Positions 10,155 through 22,269 of a stretch of 61,000 nt of DNA are shown here, piece after piece. The notes beneath the pieces are model-generated. The model searched no databases, was not told the origin of the DNA, and saw nothing but the letters and a program-made list of their open reading frames with translations. Each line of letters opens with the position of its first letter. Position 1 is the stretch's first letter. The stretch covers positions 16,272,722-16,333,721 of the forward strand of contig CM055108.1 of NCBI GenBank assembly GCA_029204225.1. Reading direction: 5' to 3'. Position numbers and translations under genes: made by a program. Source of the DNA: Diphasiastrum complanatum. Its lineage: Eukaryota; Streptophyta; Lycopodiopsida; Lycopodiales; Lycopodiaceae.

Positions 10155-12903
10155 AAATGAACATTATGCCTGTGGAGGTGCCTCCAAAATACAAAGCTAG
10201 ATTTAATGGCTCATAATTTTCCTTTGTTGGTCTTCGGGTCCTATGACAAACATCACAACTCTAAGTAAGAGTTTATGTATTTTTGGGAATGATTGGCCAC
10301 AAACAACCAAATTGCAAAATCTTGCATACTATAATATGCTACAAATTTTCTTTCTCCTCAAAGCATAATGATGGGATTTAATTTAGCTTCATTAAGATAT
10401 TCTCTACCTAAAAATGTTATGGTGCTTTCTTCTCTTTTAAAAAATTCCTTTTGTCACCTTCCTTGCACTTTGATACTTTGTGTTGTCCTTCTTGGCTCCT
10501 ATTGGCAAGTGTTTTCCACTTACTTCCTTGAAATTCAATCATGGTCTTCAACCCTATATATGATCCTCTTGCTCAAAATCTTGGGGGTATCACTCAAACT
10601 TTTTAGTTTTCAAGCTTAAACCCATGTTTAATGCGGTACTTAAGCTTTTGTGGAAATGGGTAAACCCTATTCATTTTTATTCCTATTTAGTGTCAACATT
10701 GTCCACATGTAAGGATTTGTTTATATGATAAAGATTGGCTAAGAAATGGTTTGGCCATTTTGAGTTGAGCTTGTCCACCCAGGTTCTATTTGATGTCAAA
10801 GCATCAACAAAATTTCAAAGTTAATCTAGTCGAGAGTTCTAGAGGACTAAACACAGTTCGTAATATATATTCAGTTTTAAACTTGAAGTTTTTAGCTTTG
10901 TTGTGGTAGCAGTAAGCTTTTGTAATGATTTGCTAGAAGTTGAGGTGTCACTCTTGTTAAAATTAGTAAGCCCAATTTATTTTTCAATCTTACGTTCATT
11001 TTCAATGTTTAACCTACTACTTAGCTAGCGATCACTACTAATCATATCCGTGACAACTCCTAGGTGAGTTTGAGCATAAAAGATGAATTAACTTTTAAAT
11101 TTTAATTTTCTCTAGAATGCAATCTTTGTTTTTCTTAAATTTTTCAGTGTTTTGAATGTTCTACATAAGGGAAAGCTTCTCACAATGTATCGATCACCTT
11201 GTCTGGTTCAAACTTGTTAAACAAAGTTAGGCATGTTTTAAACTAGGGTGTAAAAAGTCCATGTTTAAAACAATGGGTTAGTCTTCTATTTAAATCATGT
11301 TTCAACTGCCACCATGTGGCAGACAAGTTGCCCAAATTTTGTACCAAATAGGCACAATTTTGATTATTAGCATCTACATGATTACGTGACAAGCTGGCTC
11401 GTTAGAGGCTACGTCAAAAAATGGGCCGACAGTGTAACAAGGACCCAAATGCGTTGGTTGTCTTACAATGTCTACAAACATGTATTATCCTCAATTTGAA
11501 AAAGCGGTTGTCTTTTGCTAATTATCTGACTTGCAAAGACATGCAAATGGTCATAAGTGGAAAGGGGCTTGACAATCATACTTATGGCTAGTTTGAATTT
11601 ACCCTTAGATTTTAGAATTTAGATGTTTCAACTTTGATTTGAACCTCCTAAATTTTGATGAAACATTAAAACTTAACCTAAAAGTCTTAGTTCATTATTA
11701 GGGCATTAGATAATATCATTCTACTCTCATTTGTATACACAACAAACTTGTGGGATTTGGAGCGTAAAAGACATTATGCCCATAACATCTATGGCCTTTG
11801 TAGCCTTAATGTCCTTCATGCTCCAAAGTCCACAAAGGGGCATTATGCCCATAAAGCCCATGACGACAAATAGAATCAAAAAAAAAATTGTGATTTTTTT
11901 TATATATCACCTAAAATCTTGAGTGATAGGTTCAAACTTTTCCAAACCTCTATTCAAAGGGTTACCTATAAAAGTTTAAAGCACTCTTGAAAGGCTAAAT
12001 AGTACAATATTAACCTTATGCTAAATAGTACAATATTAAACAAGAATGCTAGTATACTACAAACTTGGCCTTGCCATGATTATAAATTTTGTTTTAGATG
12101 TGTGAAAATTACAAAAAAAAAAAATTAAATTATTGTCATTGATTAAGTTTTCAGGCAAATAAAAAGTTATTTAAAACCCATTTCCTTGGAACTAGAGTGT
12201 AATGGTTGAGATTTTATTTTCTTATCTCAACGATTGAACTTTACTTTGGTATGCATGAGAGAGGAACATGACAAGATCCAAAAACATTTTTCAATGATTT
12301 TGTGAATGTGGCTCTATTATTTTCTAAAAGGTAGATGATAGTGGTTAGTGACATTTATTTTTCTTCTATCCAACTAGTGACATTAACTAAAATATGATTG
12401 ACCGTTCAGGATATAAGTTTATTGTCAATCTACTTTAATTTGTCAATCTACTTTAATATGTCAATCCATATTGATAAATTCAATCAATTTCATACTGATC
12501 ATAATATTTGCTAGTGCTCTTAGTATAACATTTCACAACAACTACACTGGTCAATTTCTCAAGAAAATTCATTTGAAAACTTTGCTCTTTTTGTTTTAAT
12601 AAAATTATACTCTAGAGAAATCATACCAGTGTCCATCAAGTTACTTCATAGAAGCATTCATTAGTCTACTGCTAGGAATTGCGACACCGCTGGGATGATG
12701 GAGCAGCAGATGATTCATCGATGCATGCACCTATGCCCATCAAATCGAATCAAGATGGTGAGTCGAACGACTCAACTAATTCTACTTGATTCTAATTAAG
12801 TTCATTAGAATTGATGAAATTATGTAGGCAAACACAAAGAAATTCTTGTGACTGATATTGCGAAAGCAAAAAGTGGACAATTCAGGCAAAATAGTAAGAG
12901 AAA
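10155..12903. other. Non-coding AT-rich interval
   Basis: No gene, LTR boundary or RNA gene seen. Minor structure: CATTATGCCCATAA occurs twice in reverse-spaced context near 11770 and 11840, and TGTCAATCTACTTTAAT is repeated three times around 12424-12470. Probably decayed repeat sequence. Confidence 0.4.
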
Positions 12904-13440
12904 TTAGACTAAATAATTAAGAAAGCATTGCATATGTACTAACGACAATCTGAATGCAATAAGACAGTAATTTGCAACAATATTCTCTGCTCCTATCGAA
13001 GAGAGAGCGACAAAAGTTTGCTTATGATTGTTCCAAGAGATAGGACCGATGTTGAAGAAGAATGTAAATCCAGATGTGGATTTATGAGTAGCTACATCTC
13101 CTCCTCGGCTTGCATCTGTATATCCACAAAGCTGGTGGAGTTTGTCATTGTCAATGCCTCTATAGTATATGCAAAGGTCCATTGTAGTTTGAAAATATCT
13201 CATGACTCGAATTAGAGCCTTCCAATGGATCACGCTGAGACTTGCCATGTATTGGCTTAGTGAGCTAACTACAAAAGAAATGTCAGGTCTTGTGTAGACC
13301 ATTGCATACATGATAGATCCAAGTAGCAACTAATAAGGATACTTTCCCATTTGCTCCTTTTCATGTTTTTTCTGAGGACATTGGTCCTTCGACAATTGTA
13401 GGCCTAGGTCCATTGGTGAGTGAGCTTCGAAGATGCAAGA
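12904..13440 (-). pseudogene. Ty1-copia reverse transcriptase/RNase H fragment
   Basis: Reading the minus strand from about 13440: MDLGLQLSKDQCPQ, HEKEQMGKYPY, a stop, then GSIMYAMVYTRPDISFVV, the conserved segment joining copia RT to RNase H. RNase H follows with GYTDASRGGDVATHKSTSG and SWNNHKQTFVALSS; the usual SSTEAEY is eroded to SSIGAEN, so the active site is impaired. The frame ends at 12904. No LTR could be assigned to this fragment. Confidence 0.85.
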
Positions 13441-14269
13441 TTAAAGGAACAAATTCCAACTCCTTCAATTGAGCATGCATCATCAACAGCTATTTATATT
13501 GAATCTTTAAGTTCTTGAAAAGGTTCTAGAGAAACAAAAGTTTCGTACTATACCAACAAGGTTAATATAGATTTTGTAGTAAATAATGTCGAACCCTTAG
13601 AGGATAGCGTTTGAAAGTTATGTATTTGGTACAATTATGACTTGTTTCGAGTGAAGTGGATTCGAGAGTTATTCTGGTTGTCAACAGACATTAGAAAGTA
13701 ACCAGTATTACTTGTGTTGGGGGTGTGTAGTGTTTATAATTCCAAAACAACAGTCTTGCCTCTATCAAATTGAATGAAATGTGTTCTACAGGTGAGATGT
13801 TATCAGAGTAGTACAAAAGTACTACACTTAGGCTGATTAAGTTGTCAACAAAGATTCAAGAAATGTTCGATGTATTCATGTTTGTGTAGACAATTAGTTA
13901 ATCATGTTCGCGAACTATTTGGATCTAGACAGAAGTCCTCAGGAACTTAAGTCCAAGGTTATGGTTAAAGAGCACAAATAGTTTTAGAGTACGTTAGAAG
14001 CTTATGTCAGTTACAAGCAAGAACACAGATCAAAGACTCAATTCCTTAGATAGGGACTGTCATCTCAGATGTATACGTACAATTCTATCAATGATTGTGC
14101 TAGACTGTACCAAATGTAGATGTTATTCGAGTGTCGAAAAGAAAGTGTTCGGGACAGACAAATAAGATAGTTTTAAGACAGTTTTTTAGAGCATATATAC
14201 GGACATACAGCAAACGACTGTAATGCGCTAGAGAGTCTGTCTGACCAGAGAGTAATTCATGTAATGTAG
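13441..14269. other. Non-coding interval, no gene recognised
   Basis: AT-rich sequence without sustained frames. Its right part merges into the LTR-like stretch below, whose far boundary I could not fix. Confidence 0.3.
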
Positions 14270-14813
14270 TAGAGATTCATAGTAGACTCAGGATCACTCA
14301 CACTCAACAGTGCGGAGAACAGAGATAAGAGAGAATAATCTGGAACACTCTATTCACTTCTTCAACCTCTCACAAATACATAAACTCTTCCACTCTCAAT
14401 GATTGAGACTGAAGCATGTGGCCAATATATGTTCTACAGATCGAACAAACACACCTCTAAAGACTACAGGTGCGTCGCTCCTATGAAATGGTCCAGTTAA
14501 CAATTAGGTTGAACGTATGTTAAATTATACCATAAGAGGTATATTTAGCTAAGAGTTTATATTACTCTAGTTTAATATGTCGATTCATATTTAGTCGTTT
14601 CGCATAGATGGCCTAGTAAAGGCTATCCAAGGTAGTGTTTCCCTTCTAGAGGTCTCACCCTTAAATACAAGGCAAGTCTTTAGGAAATATATTCTTGAAA
14701 AATGATATAGGCCTCTTCATGATTTATATTTATCCAACTTGTATCTTCATATTTGAGTATATCATGCCATATTTAGGTTGATATTCAATATTTAGCAATT
14801 TAGTGGCATCACA
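14270..14813 (-). repeat. Probable 3' LTR of a minus-strand element (inner end defined, outer end approximate)
   Basis: On the minus strand a purine-rich tract (TTTGAGGAAGGGGATA) is followed directly by TGTGATGCCAC, the usual PPT-then-TG start of a 3' LTR. Farther along the same strand lies promoter/leader-like sequence (GTTCTCCGCACTGTTGAG). The outer CA end is not determined; 14270 is a guess. Confidence 0.5.
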
Positions 14814-14831
14814 TATCCCCTTCCTCAAATG
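14814..14831 (-). other. Polypurine tract
   Basis: Minus strand reads CATTTGAGGAAGGGGATA immediately before the TG of the LTR at 14813. It primes plus-strand DNA synthesis in LTR retrotransposons and shows that the coding region at 15129-17800 is in sense orientation relative to this LTR. Confidence 0.6.
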
Positions 14832-15128
14832 TGAAACATCCTCGTGAACATATAATTTTTATTTCAAGGATCATTCATGAATCATTCAGTTCTTCATATA
14901 TTCGTTAAGGTGAAAAGATATCTCTTCATATGTTCCTTCCTTTAGATATTTCTTCTGCTCTAGAGAATAAATGACTTGCTACTTCTTGAATTCAATAGCT
15001 TGATTTTGCGTTGATCTTTGAATTATTGATGAGAACAGGAATCGAATTTCAAAACATCTTTAAAAATTCAAAGATCAGAATTCAGCATCACATAGAAACA
15101 TCACCATTACATAGACAAGAATGAATAT

Positions 15129-17800
15129 TCATGATGGATTCAATTCTTCATGTAATCTTTGGGCTAACTCCAAATTTTGTTGAGCCTCGTACAACATCAA
15201 GGTTTCTTTTGATTTTGTATAATGGCCAACTGGTAGGTTACCGAATTTTTCGAGCTTAACAGGGAGCAAGGCTCCATCAAATAGCTCCTGAATTAACTTC
15301 TTATCTTCATCTGAATCACTGCGAAGTGTGATTTTTTTACAAAAGCAAGCTGAAAATCTTATAAAAGGACTTTGAACGTAAAGATTCTGTACAAAAAACA
15401 AAGTCTTTGTTGCAAAAGTTCCAAACTACCAGAACGAATATGTACAAAAGTGCTTATAACGAATTGACTTTCTTCGATCTTCTAGATTGTGTCGAATTTT
15501 TGCAAAATAGTCAGCAAGATTTCGCTTCCAATCCACGCAAAGACTGAAAAGTTTTGGATATGCCATATTTACATTGATGAGCAATCCAGCTTCATCAAAA
15601 GCGCCTATGTCCACAATATCTTTTGGTTTGTACAATTGGAACTACGACTTCCGCTTCCAAAATTGTCGCTTATTGTCTTCATTTTGCAAAAACTGATATT
15701 CTTCAATACGAATGTACTCTAAGACATACATAGCTGAAGAACCTATGTGTAACTCAACTGATCTAAAAGGCTCGACTGTGAATTTCCCCTGAATTATGCC
15801 CCAGCAGAGACATCCTTTCTACTGGCCCATAACTAGAGAAAGTCATCCTTTTTCTATGGTGTCTTCCAGTCATCGAAGGCACAGTAGGCATCACCTGTGA
15901 TTGGTTTCGACGTGGTCACTTTGTCTGAGTAGCTGCTATTGCCAAGTCTTGAGTTTGTAACTCGGCAGCCTACTGCCTCCAAGTATTCTAGATGGTCAGC
16001 AACTCTCGAACAAACAGGAACGGTCTTAAGTTGTTGTGTCAGATCATCAATTCTCAGCAGGGCCTGTAAATATTCATCATGAGACTCTGACCCGCTGCAT
16101 GTCTGGGTGGCTTCAATAGCCAGCTCCTTCAACTCCGCCAACTCTTCTTTGACTAGCGCCTGAACGCGACTCAAAAATTATCTAGCATTCTGGCCTTGGC
16201 ATTGCTGCACAGATTAAGTGTTGTTTTGGCCTTTATTCTTGTCGCTCGCTCCTCTTGTAAATGTTTCTGGAGAGCGACATTGTGCTTCTTGGCATCCAGC
16301 GCTTGTTGTTTTAAAGAATCAATAGTAGTCTGAGAATTTGAAGCCTTGGTTTCAATCGCCTTATTGATTGCCTTCAAAGAATCAGCTTCCTTTGTTGCGA
16401 AATGAAGTTGTGTTTTGAGGAGACGATTTTGGTCCATCAGCTTGGTGTTGTCTGATGCGAGCAAATCAATCTTCTCATAAGACTCTTTGAGAGAGTCTTG
16501 AAACTTTCCCTCTGCTTCTATCAGGTCCGATGTTCTTTTGATTATATCTATCAAATTCATATATGTCAAATTTGAATCTGCTGGTCATGGAGGTGAACCA
16601 CCAGGGCTCGTCGTCAAGTTCATCATCATCTTCATCAGTTGCCCCAGTGTCACCTACTGCAGCTGCTCGAGCCTTGCCTGAAACATCGGACAGAGTTTTC
16701 TCTTCATCTGAGGCGCTTGAGTTCTGCTGCTTCTATGAGATTGAAGCAGAGGCTAGCTTGGTTGATTCACCATCTGTGTCCATGGCAGTGGTAGTATCTG
16801 CGTTTTTCTGAAAAGCTGCACCATCAACTTTCATAGCAGTTATAGCTGCTACTTGGATTGGTGGCGCAAGTGTTGTTGTGGTGATTGTGGCAGGGGTGGT
16901 CAGAAGACTAGATAGGTCAACTGGTGTTGGGGGCAACAGTCTTTCCATCAACAAACTTTTCTCCTGGTCGCTTAAGTCTCCGAAATGTTCACATAGATGC
17001 GAAACATGCGCTCCTACTGCCAAAAAAATTTTGTGTTTGATCCACCTCAAAAATGCCTTTATGCAATGATGTCAAAGCATACAAGATTGTCGGCTAGAGC
17101 ATCCAATAAATATCTAAAATTTTGAACCGAAATGGTAGCATCCGCATTTGTCAAAAAGATAACTTGATTGGCATATTTACAAAACACTTTCAATGTAAAA
17201 TCCTTGATCATGGAAATTTTATAGCCCTTCGTAGGTACGAAGCAGTTGCTCAGAAAATAGGTGTCTTCAGCCACTGCATCTCTATTTGTAAAAATAGTTT
17301 TACCATCAAGTGGTAATCCCAGAGCCGTGAAAAATACTTCCTTAGAGACAATAAAGAACTTTTCTCTCACATGAACTTTAAAATCTACATCAGATACTAA
17401 GTGGATGGAATTCACGAACTCAGTACTGACTTCAGAAAGGATGATTGAAGGTTCCACTTTCAAGCTTCCCAACCTGCATTGATCCAGAAGAGACTGGATT
17501 GATGCCCACCAGATTCTTGTGTGTGCTTTTCAGGTAATAGAAGAGCTGGATCCATAAGCCACTTTGTGCAAAGAGCTCAAAGAAGTTGCAGTGGCACAAC
17601 AACGTCAAAAGAGGAGATCTTTGTCAACAAAGTATTTTTGGAGACAATAGTTTATCAACTACAATACCTTTGTGTTTGTGAAGCAGACAAATCTACGCCA
17701 TCTACAACATACCATTGATATACTTTGGCGTTTGAAGCAACGAACTCAAGGATGTTAGAGGATTCCAACAACAATCATGAGCCATGTCTTAAGTCCAAAG
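15129..17800 (-). pseudogene. Unknown gag-like coding region, copy 1 (frameshifted)
   Basis: A chain of minus-strand open pieces in consistent order, broken by shifts: an N-terminal piece with VASNAKVYQWYVVDGVDL (~17780-17680); GLWIQLFYYLKSTHK (~17570-17530); 17059-17472 with VHVREKFFIVSKEVFF and LGLPLDG; 16733-17050 with VGAHVSHLCEHFGDL and a Thr-rich linker; 16171-16569, a long coiled coil; 15854-16174, a Leu/Glu-rich helix; 15426-15635; and 15129-15401 ending QRLHEELNPS. A related region lies at 34016-35257. I do not recognise the family. The layout (globular N-terminus, linker, coiled coil) and the PPT plus LTR 300 bp downstream suggest a retrotransposon gag-like or extra ORF. No protease, RT or integrase accompanies it. 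Confidence 0.45.
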
Positions 17801-18297
17801 AAAAAAAAATTCAGACAGCTTCATAAAAAATAAAATGGAAAACTTCTGCTGGCAAAAGTGCTTTCAAAAGACAGTAATGAGCAAAGGAATTTTGATCCAT
17901 CCAACCCCTTCCATCTATCCACATTCACCACTTCTGAGATCACAACACCCCCTATCACACCCACTCCATCTTCATCTCACTGCCGTTCAATAACCCCTTG
18001 TGTGGCATTCAAACCATGTCTCAAGAAATACTAAGCATGTGTACATCATCTGTTGAATCATTTGCGTGAGCAATTAATTAGAAGCAAGTCATCAACGAGC
18101 CAACTCCAACTTGATTCAATCCAAATCTTCTGGAGATGCTCGTACTTCTTCAAAGTTTCATCTCCTACGGAGCAGCACTTTACAAAAAGTTCCACATCTA
18201 CAAGCTGCACCGACTTTGACTCCTCCAGCACTATAAGGAGCGGGGTTTTAATATTGCACTTGGCGTGGGACCGCCAAGTTCTTAACGAAGGGGATAA
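17801..18297 (+). other. 3' internal end of a plus-strand gypsy-type element with PPT
   Basis: The stretch ends …GTTCTTAACGAAGGGGATAA directly before the TG of the LTR at 18298, a typical polypurine tract (18287-18297). Upstream sequence has coding texture with stops but no domain I can place. Confidence 0.5.
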
Positions 18298-18860
18298 TGT
18301 AGGTTGATATATAAGGAATATTCTAGCCATCCTGCAGAACATCATTAAAAATACAAGCAGGATAGGATTTAAACGTCGAACTTGCCCATCAAGTTTAGGC
18401 TTTTACTTTATCCGTAATGGCTTAAAATATTCAGTTCTAAGTTTAAACTGCCATGGGCACTGCACATAGATATGTAGTTTCCAGTTATTTCAAGTTATGT
18501 AAAAGTTAGTCACAAAGGTCCATTGGGGGTTTGTCCCATGGCACCAGTGTGATTCAAAGTTAAGTTAGTCTATGTGGCTTACTTGTCCCACAGTGCATTT
18601 TTATAAGTGACCACTACTCCAAGTATAAATAGGAGTGGAAGAGTCCATTTTTGAGGAGAACCTCATCTGCAATACTTGCCTATCTGTCTCTCTAAGTGTT
18701 CTCCCTTGTGTAGTTTCATATATTGTGTTACTTCACATTGTATTGTACATTATTTATCTAGCAACAAGTTAAGTTAATCTAGGCCCTCCATTCTCTAGTA
18801 GGGTAAGCCTTAGAGGAGGAGATTTAGATTAGGGTTTTATCATTTAGGTTAAGCCATCAT
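18298..18860 (+). repeat. 3' LTR of a gypsy-type element (right end approximate)
   Basis: Starts TGTAGGTTGATA after a PPT. The first ~265 bp are repeated at 19057-19321 with about 93-95% identity. A TATA-like TATAAATAG near 18625 and a pyrimidine-rich leader (CTATCTGTCTCTCTAAGTG) suit the U3/R boundary. The right end is uncertain. Confidence 0.65.
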
Positions 18861-19056
18861 TTGTAGTTGTTAAGGAGAGAAAAGCGATAAGAGTGGATCT
18901 TACCCATCAAAATACTCACCACCATGCTCAGTACTGTCTTTCTTGCATCCATATCCAAGCTAATTGGAGAAGCCATAGCATAGACTAGTTGGGAGACTGC
19001 CATAGTCATGCTAGTTGGAGCCATAGCCGGTGTGGATGCTGAAGACACAACATTAA
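18861..19056. other. Spacer between two LTR copies
   Basis: Includes a plus-strand triplet-like pattern around GCCATAG…GCTAGTTGG. No gene recognised. Confidence 0.3.
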
Positions 19057-19321
19057 TGTAGGCTGGTATTCCAAGGAATATTCTAGCCATCTTGCGGAAC
19101 ATCTTTAAAAATACAAGCAGGATAGGATTTAAAACGTAGAACTTGCCCATCAAGTTTAGGCTTTTACTTTATCCGTAATGGCTTAAGATATTCAGTTCTA
19201 AGTTTAAACTGCCATGGGCACTGCACATAGATATGTCGTTTCCAGTTATTTCAAGTTATGTAAAGGTTAGTCACAAAGGTCCATTGGGGGTTTGTCCCAT
19301 GGCACCAGTGTGATTCAAAGT
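19057..19321 (+). repeat. Truncated second copy of the LTR (U3 part only)
   Basis: Begins TGTAGGCTGGTATT and tracks 18298-18560 closely through the shared GATTCAAAGT. Identity then stops abruptly and gypsy pol coding sequence (KDVVYEW) begins at 19322. This is a recombination or insertion joint, not a normal LTR-to-internal transition, because R, U5 and a primer-binding site are absent. Confidence 0.8.
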
Positions 19322-20960
19322 AAGGATGTTGTTTATGAATGGAGTGTAGATTGCCAGAAGTCTTTTGAAGAATCGAAAACTGCTCCAATCTTGCGACCTC
19401 CTGATTGGTGGACAAAGAAATTTCATGTTTATGTGGACACCTCTTCTTTTGCAATAAGAAGCATCTTGAGTCGGAAAAATGATGCCAAAAGAGATTATCA
19501 TATATATTATGCAGGCAGACAATTGCCTGCATCTGAAAAGAATTACTCTGCTACTGAGCGAGAGACTGTGGGGATGATTTATTCGGTAAAGATAAGCCAG
19601 ACTTATCGGGTCGGATTGCTTGTTGGATTTTTCTACTATCAAAATTTGATTATACAGTAGAAATTTGACCTAGCAAATATCATACGAATGTGGATTATTT
19701 ATCAAGATTGGAAACTACTGAACCCAAAGGTCCTATTTCGAATAATCTACCAGATGAAACATTGATGCTGATAGATATGGAAAATCAACATATGGCGACA
19801 TTATTCAGTACTTGCAAACATTGCTATATCTAGAAGGAATGACTCAGGAATTCAAAGAAAAGAATGTTTTTCAACATAAAGTAGCACCATATATGATTAT
19901 ATCTGGTATAAATAAACTTGGAAATGATGATGAGTTTTGAAAATGCATAGAACCAGATAAAGTACAAATAGTGATCAAGTCTTTTCATGAAGAAGATACT
20001 GGAGGGCATTATGTTTTAAAGAACATGGTTCAAAAAATAATGAATGGGAAATAATGGTGGCCCACTATGTACAAAGATGTGCATAAGTTTATTCTGAACT
20101 GTGATCCCTTTCAAAGGATGGGTAAACCAGCAAGGTCGATTAATTGGCCGTTAGTACCAATCTCACCATTAGCTCCATTTGAAAATTGGGGGATCAAATT
20201 TGTTGGACGAATCAAACCAGCCACAAGACGAAGGAAAGACCGATATGTACTTATAGCCATAGATTACTGTACAAAAATGGTTGAAGCCGAAGCTACAAAG
20301 AAGAATGATGTAAAAACAGTTGCAAATTTTCTTTTTGTCAACATTATTACAAGATGTGAATATCCTTTGGAAATTGTCAGCGATAGAGGAACCCATTTTA
20401 TTAATAATACTATTGTCGAATTGTTGAAATACTTCATGATTATTCATAGGAGGACAACACCATATAATCCAAAGGCAAATGGATTAATTGAAAGAGCAAA
20501 CAATATTTTATGCAAGATATTAAATAAAATCACAGATCAGCATTCCACTGACTGGGATACTAAATACCTGCAGTTCTATGGGCATATTGGAATACAGAGA
20601 AGATTACAACCAAAAAGACTCTGTACTATTTGGTATATGGAATGTATCCAATACTTTCTATTGAATTTGAAATTCTGACCTGTTGAATTCAACATGTAGA
20701 ACGTGATGAATCACATAATATTATCAATGATAGACTGCATCAGATTTCTCGATTGGAGGATGATCAATTCTATGCTTTACAAGAGAAAAGTTGGTGAGCA
20801 CTACTATATGATAATAGGCATATGAAATTTCTAGGAAAACTACATACAAGATGGATGGGGCCATACAAAGTCATTGAAGTGTTTTCAAATAATTTGATCC
20901 AAATGGCAGATCTTGAAGGAAATTTACTTGATACCCCTTAAATGGATGACAATGGGTTTT
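19322..20960 (+). pseudogene. Ty3-gypsy pol fragment: RNase H and integrase
   Basis: 19322-19660 holds the RT/RNase H joint and RNase H: APILRPPDW, FHVYVDTSSFAI, YYAGRQLPASEKNYSATE. After stops, 19740-20060 carries remains of the integrase zinc-finger region. 20067-20678 is the integrase core: WPLVPISPLAPFENWGIKF (the family norm is W-G-I/M-D-F, so the first catalytic Asp is replaced by Lys), YVLIAIDYCTKMVEAEA, IVSDRGTHF and GLIERANNIL. From 20700 to 20940 a frame with stops gives the integrase C-terminus (LLYDNRHMKF, HTRWMGPYKV, DLEGNLLDT). The element is dead: stops, a shift and an active-site change. Confidence 0.88.
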
Positions 20961-21433
20961 TTTTTTTGACGATATATGTGGCATGTAGTTTGAATCGACA
21001 TCTTGTGTAGAATGATGCTGAAAAAATCATTCACAATATACAATTCTATGGTCAAATACCATCTCATATTTGTCTCATCCTCGGCAGAAAGTGATGATCA
21101 TGTTTATGCATGAGGATGATATGATCCACTAGTTATTTCTCATTTACGAATATTAGGTATTTATATTACATTAAAATAAAATGTATGATATTATCATTCT
21201 ATTTTACTTTCTCAAATTAAATGTTTTAATCTCATAATGTAGTCATTTTACTCACCACATTCTAGTATAACTTTTGCTAATGTTACTAGTTATTGGTTAT
21301 GGTTATTGATCACCAATTGTTTTCAATGACATTGTACCTTTAAGATTACTTTTTTGCTTTATTCAATGATAATAATATTTCAAAAATAATTTTGTTGCTT
21401 AAAATGTACATCTAATGTGCTCTATTTGATGGA
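20961..21433. other. Non-coding interval
   Basis: AT-rich, starts with a T9 run. No LTR boundary found after the gypsy pol end. Nothing else recognised. Confidence 0.3.
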
Positions 21434-21852
21434 TTGTTAGGGTTTTGCTTTCAATTGTCATCAAACAATAATGTTGTGATTATGGTTTTTTATATATTTC
21501 AGAGTTCTTTAAAGCTCAAAGAGAATGAAGTGCAAAAGCCAACAATACATTGTCTCTGGGCTCGTGATATGAACATTGATCTCACAATTATGGTTCAAAA
21601 TGCATTTGAGACAATAGACAGAGTCTCATTGGAATGTGAGAATCATATTGGTGACGATTCACGCAATATTATTATTAATGAGGACAATGAATATGAAAAT
21701 CGAGCTACAAGTGGTAAGGTGGAAGGAAATGAAGATGTTGATGCCATAAAATTTTCTTCTCTAATGGAAAATGCAAAGAAACAATTGTTTGAAGGATGCA
21801 AAAGGAGCGAGTTATTTTCTATATTGTGTGTATATAATCTAAAGGTGGTCCA
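21434..21852 (+). pseudogene. CACTA (En/Spm) transposase fragment, TNP2/tnpD N-terminal part
   Basis: After an upstream untrustworthy start, the protein reads ARDMNIDLTIMVQNAF, an acidic stretch, then FSSLMENAKKQLFEGC and ELFSILCVYNLKVVHG. The order AF-acidic linker-(F)xxLLxxAxxxLYxGCxxxS-L…(L)K matches the conserved N-terminal region of plant CACTA transposases. It is cut at VVHG, where a dispersed repeat begins. Another CACTA fragment, from a later part of the protein, lies at 36000-36262. Confidence 0.7.
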
Positions 21853-22085
21853 TGGAGTGTTTTTTTGTTACATGTCATTGATTTTGACATAAAGCTCCCT
21901 CGGTGTGTGATAGAGTATATGTAGCCACTCTAAGTTCAGTTTTTGTATGTCCTTTGATCCGGTTCATGAATGATCACAAGCTTGTGTCTCCTTTTGGTAT
22001 ATATTCATTTTATTGTGCTGCTTTTATTGTAATGCTATTGTCCTTGCTATATTTTGATAATTGAAATAGCCATTGAAGCATTACT
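21853..22085 (+). repeat. Dispersed repeat, copy A
   Basis: Inverted partner of 5978-6175 (the sequence downstream of the SLAH stop codon). It interrupts the CACTA transposase frame at 21852. No terminal inverted repeat seen at its ends. Confidence 0.7.
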
Positions 22086-22269
22086 AGAAAGTTGAAGCCT
22101 AACTTGATAAGAAAGGATTCAGAATTTTGATACTTGCTTTAGCAAAAATAAATTCTTGTGTTTTAGGACACAACTTTTGCATAGCCACAAGAATTTCACA
22201 GCATCTTTAGGTACAAGATTTGCCTAGAAGATTAGTGCATGTTATTGAAAATGATTTAGATTCTCCCAC

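Noticed and set aside
9705-10160. 151-codon plus-strand frame
   Set aside because: Half is poly-Phe from T runs and the rest is the 112-bp tandem repeat read in two registers.
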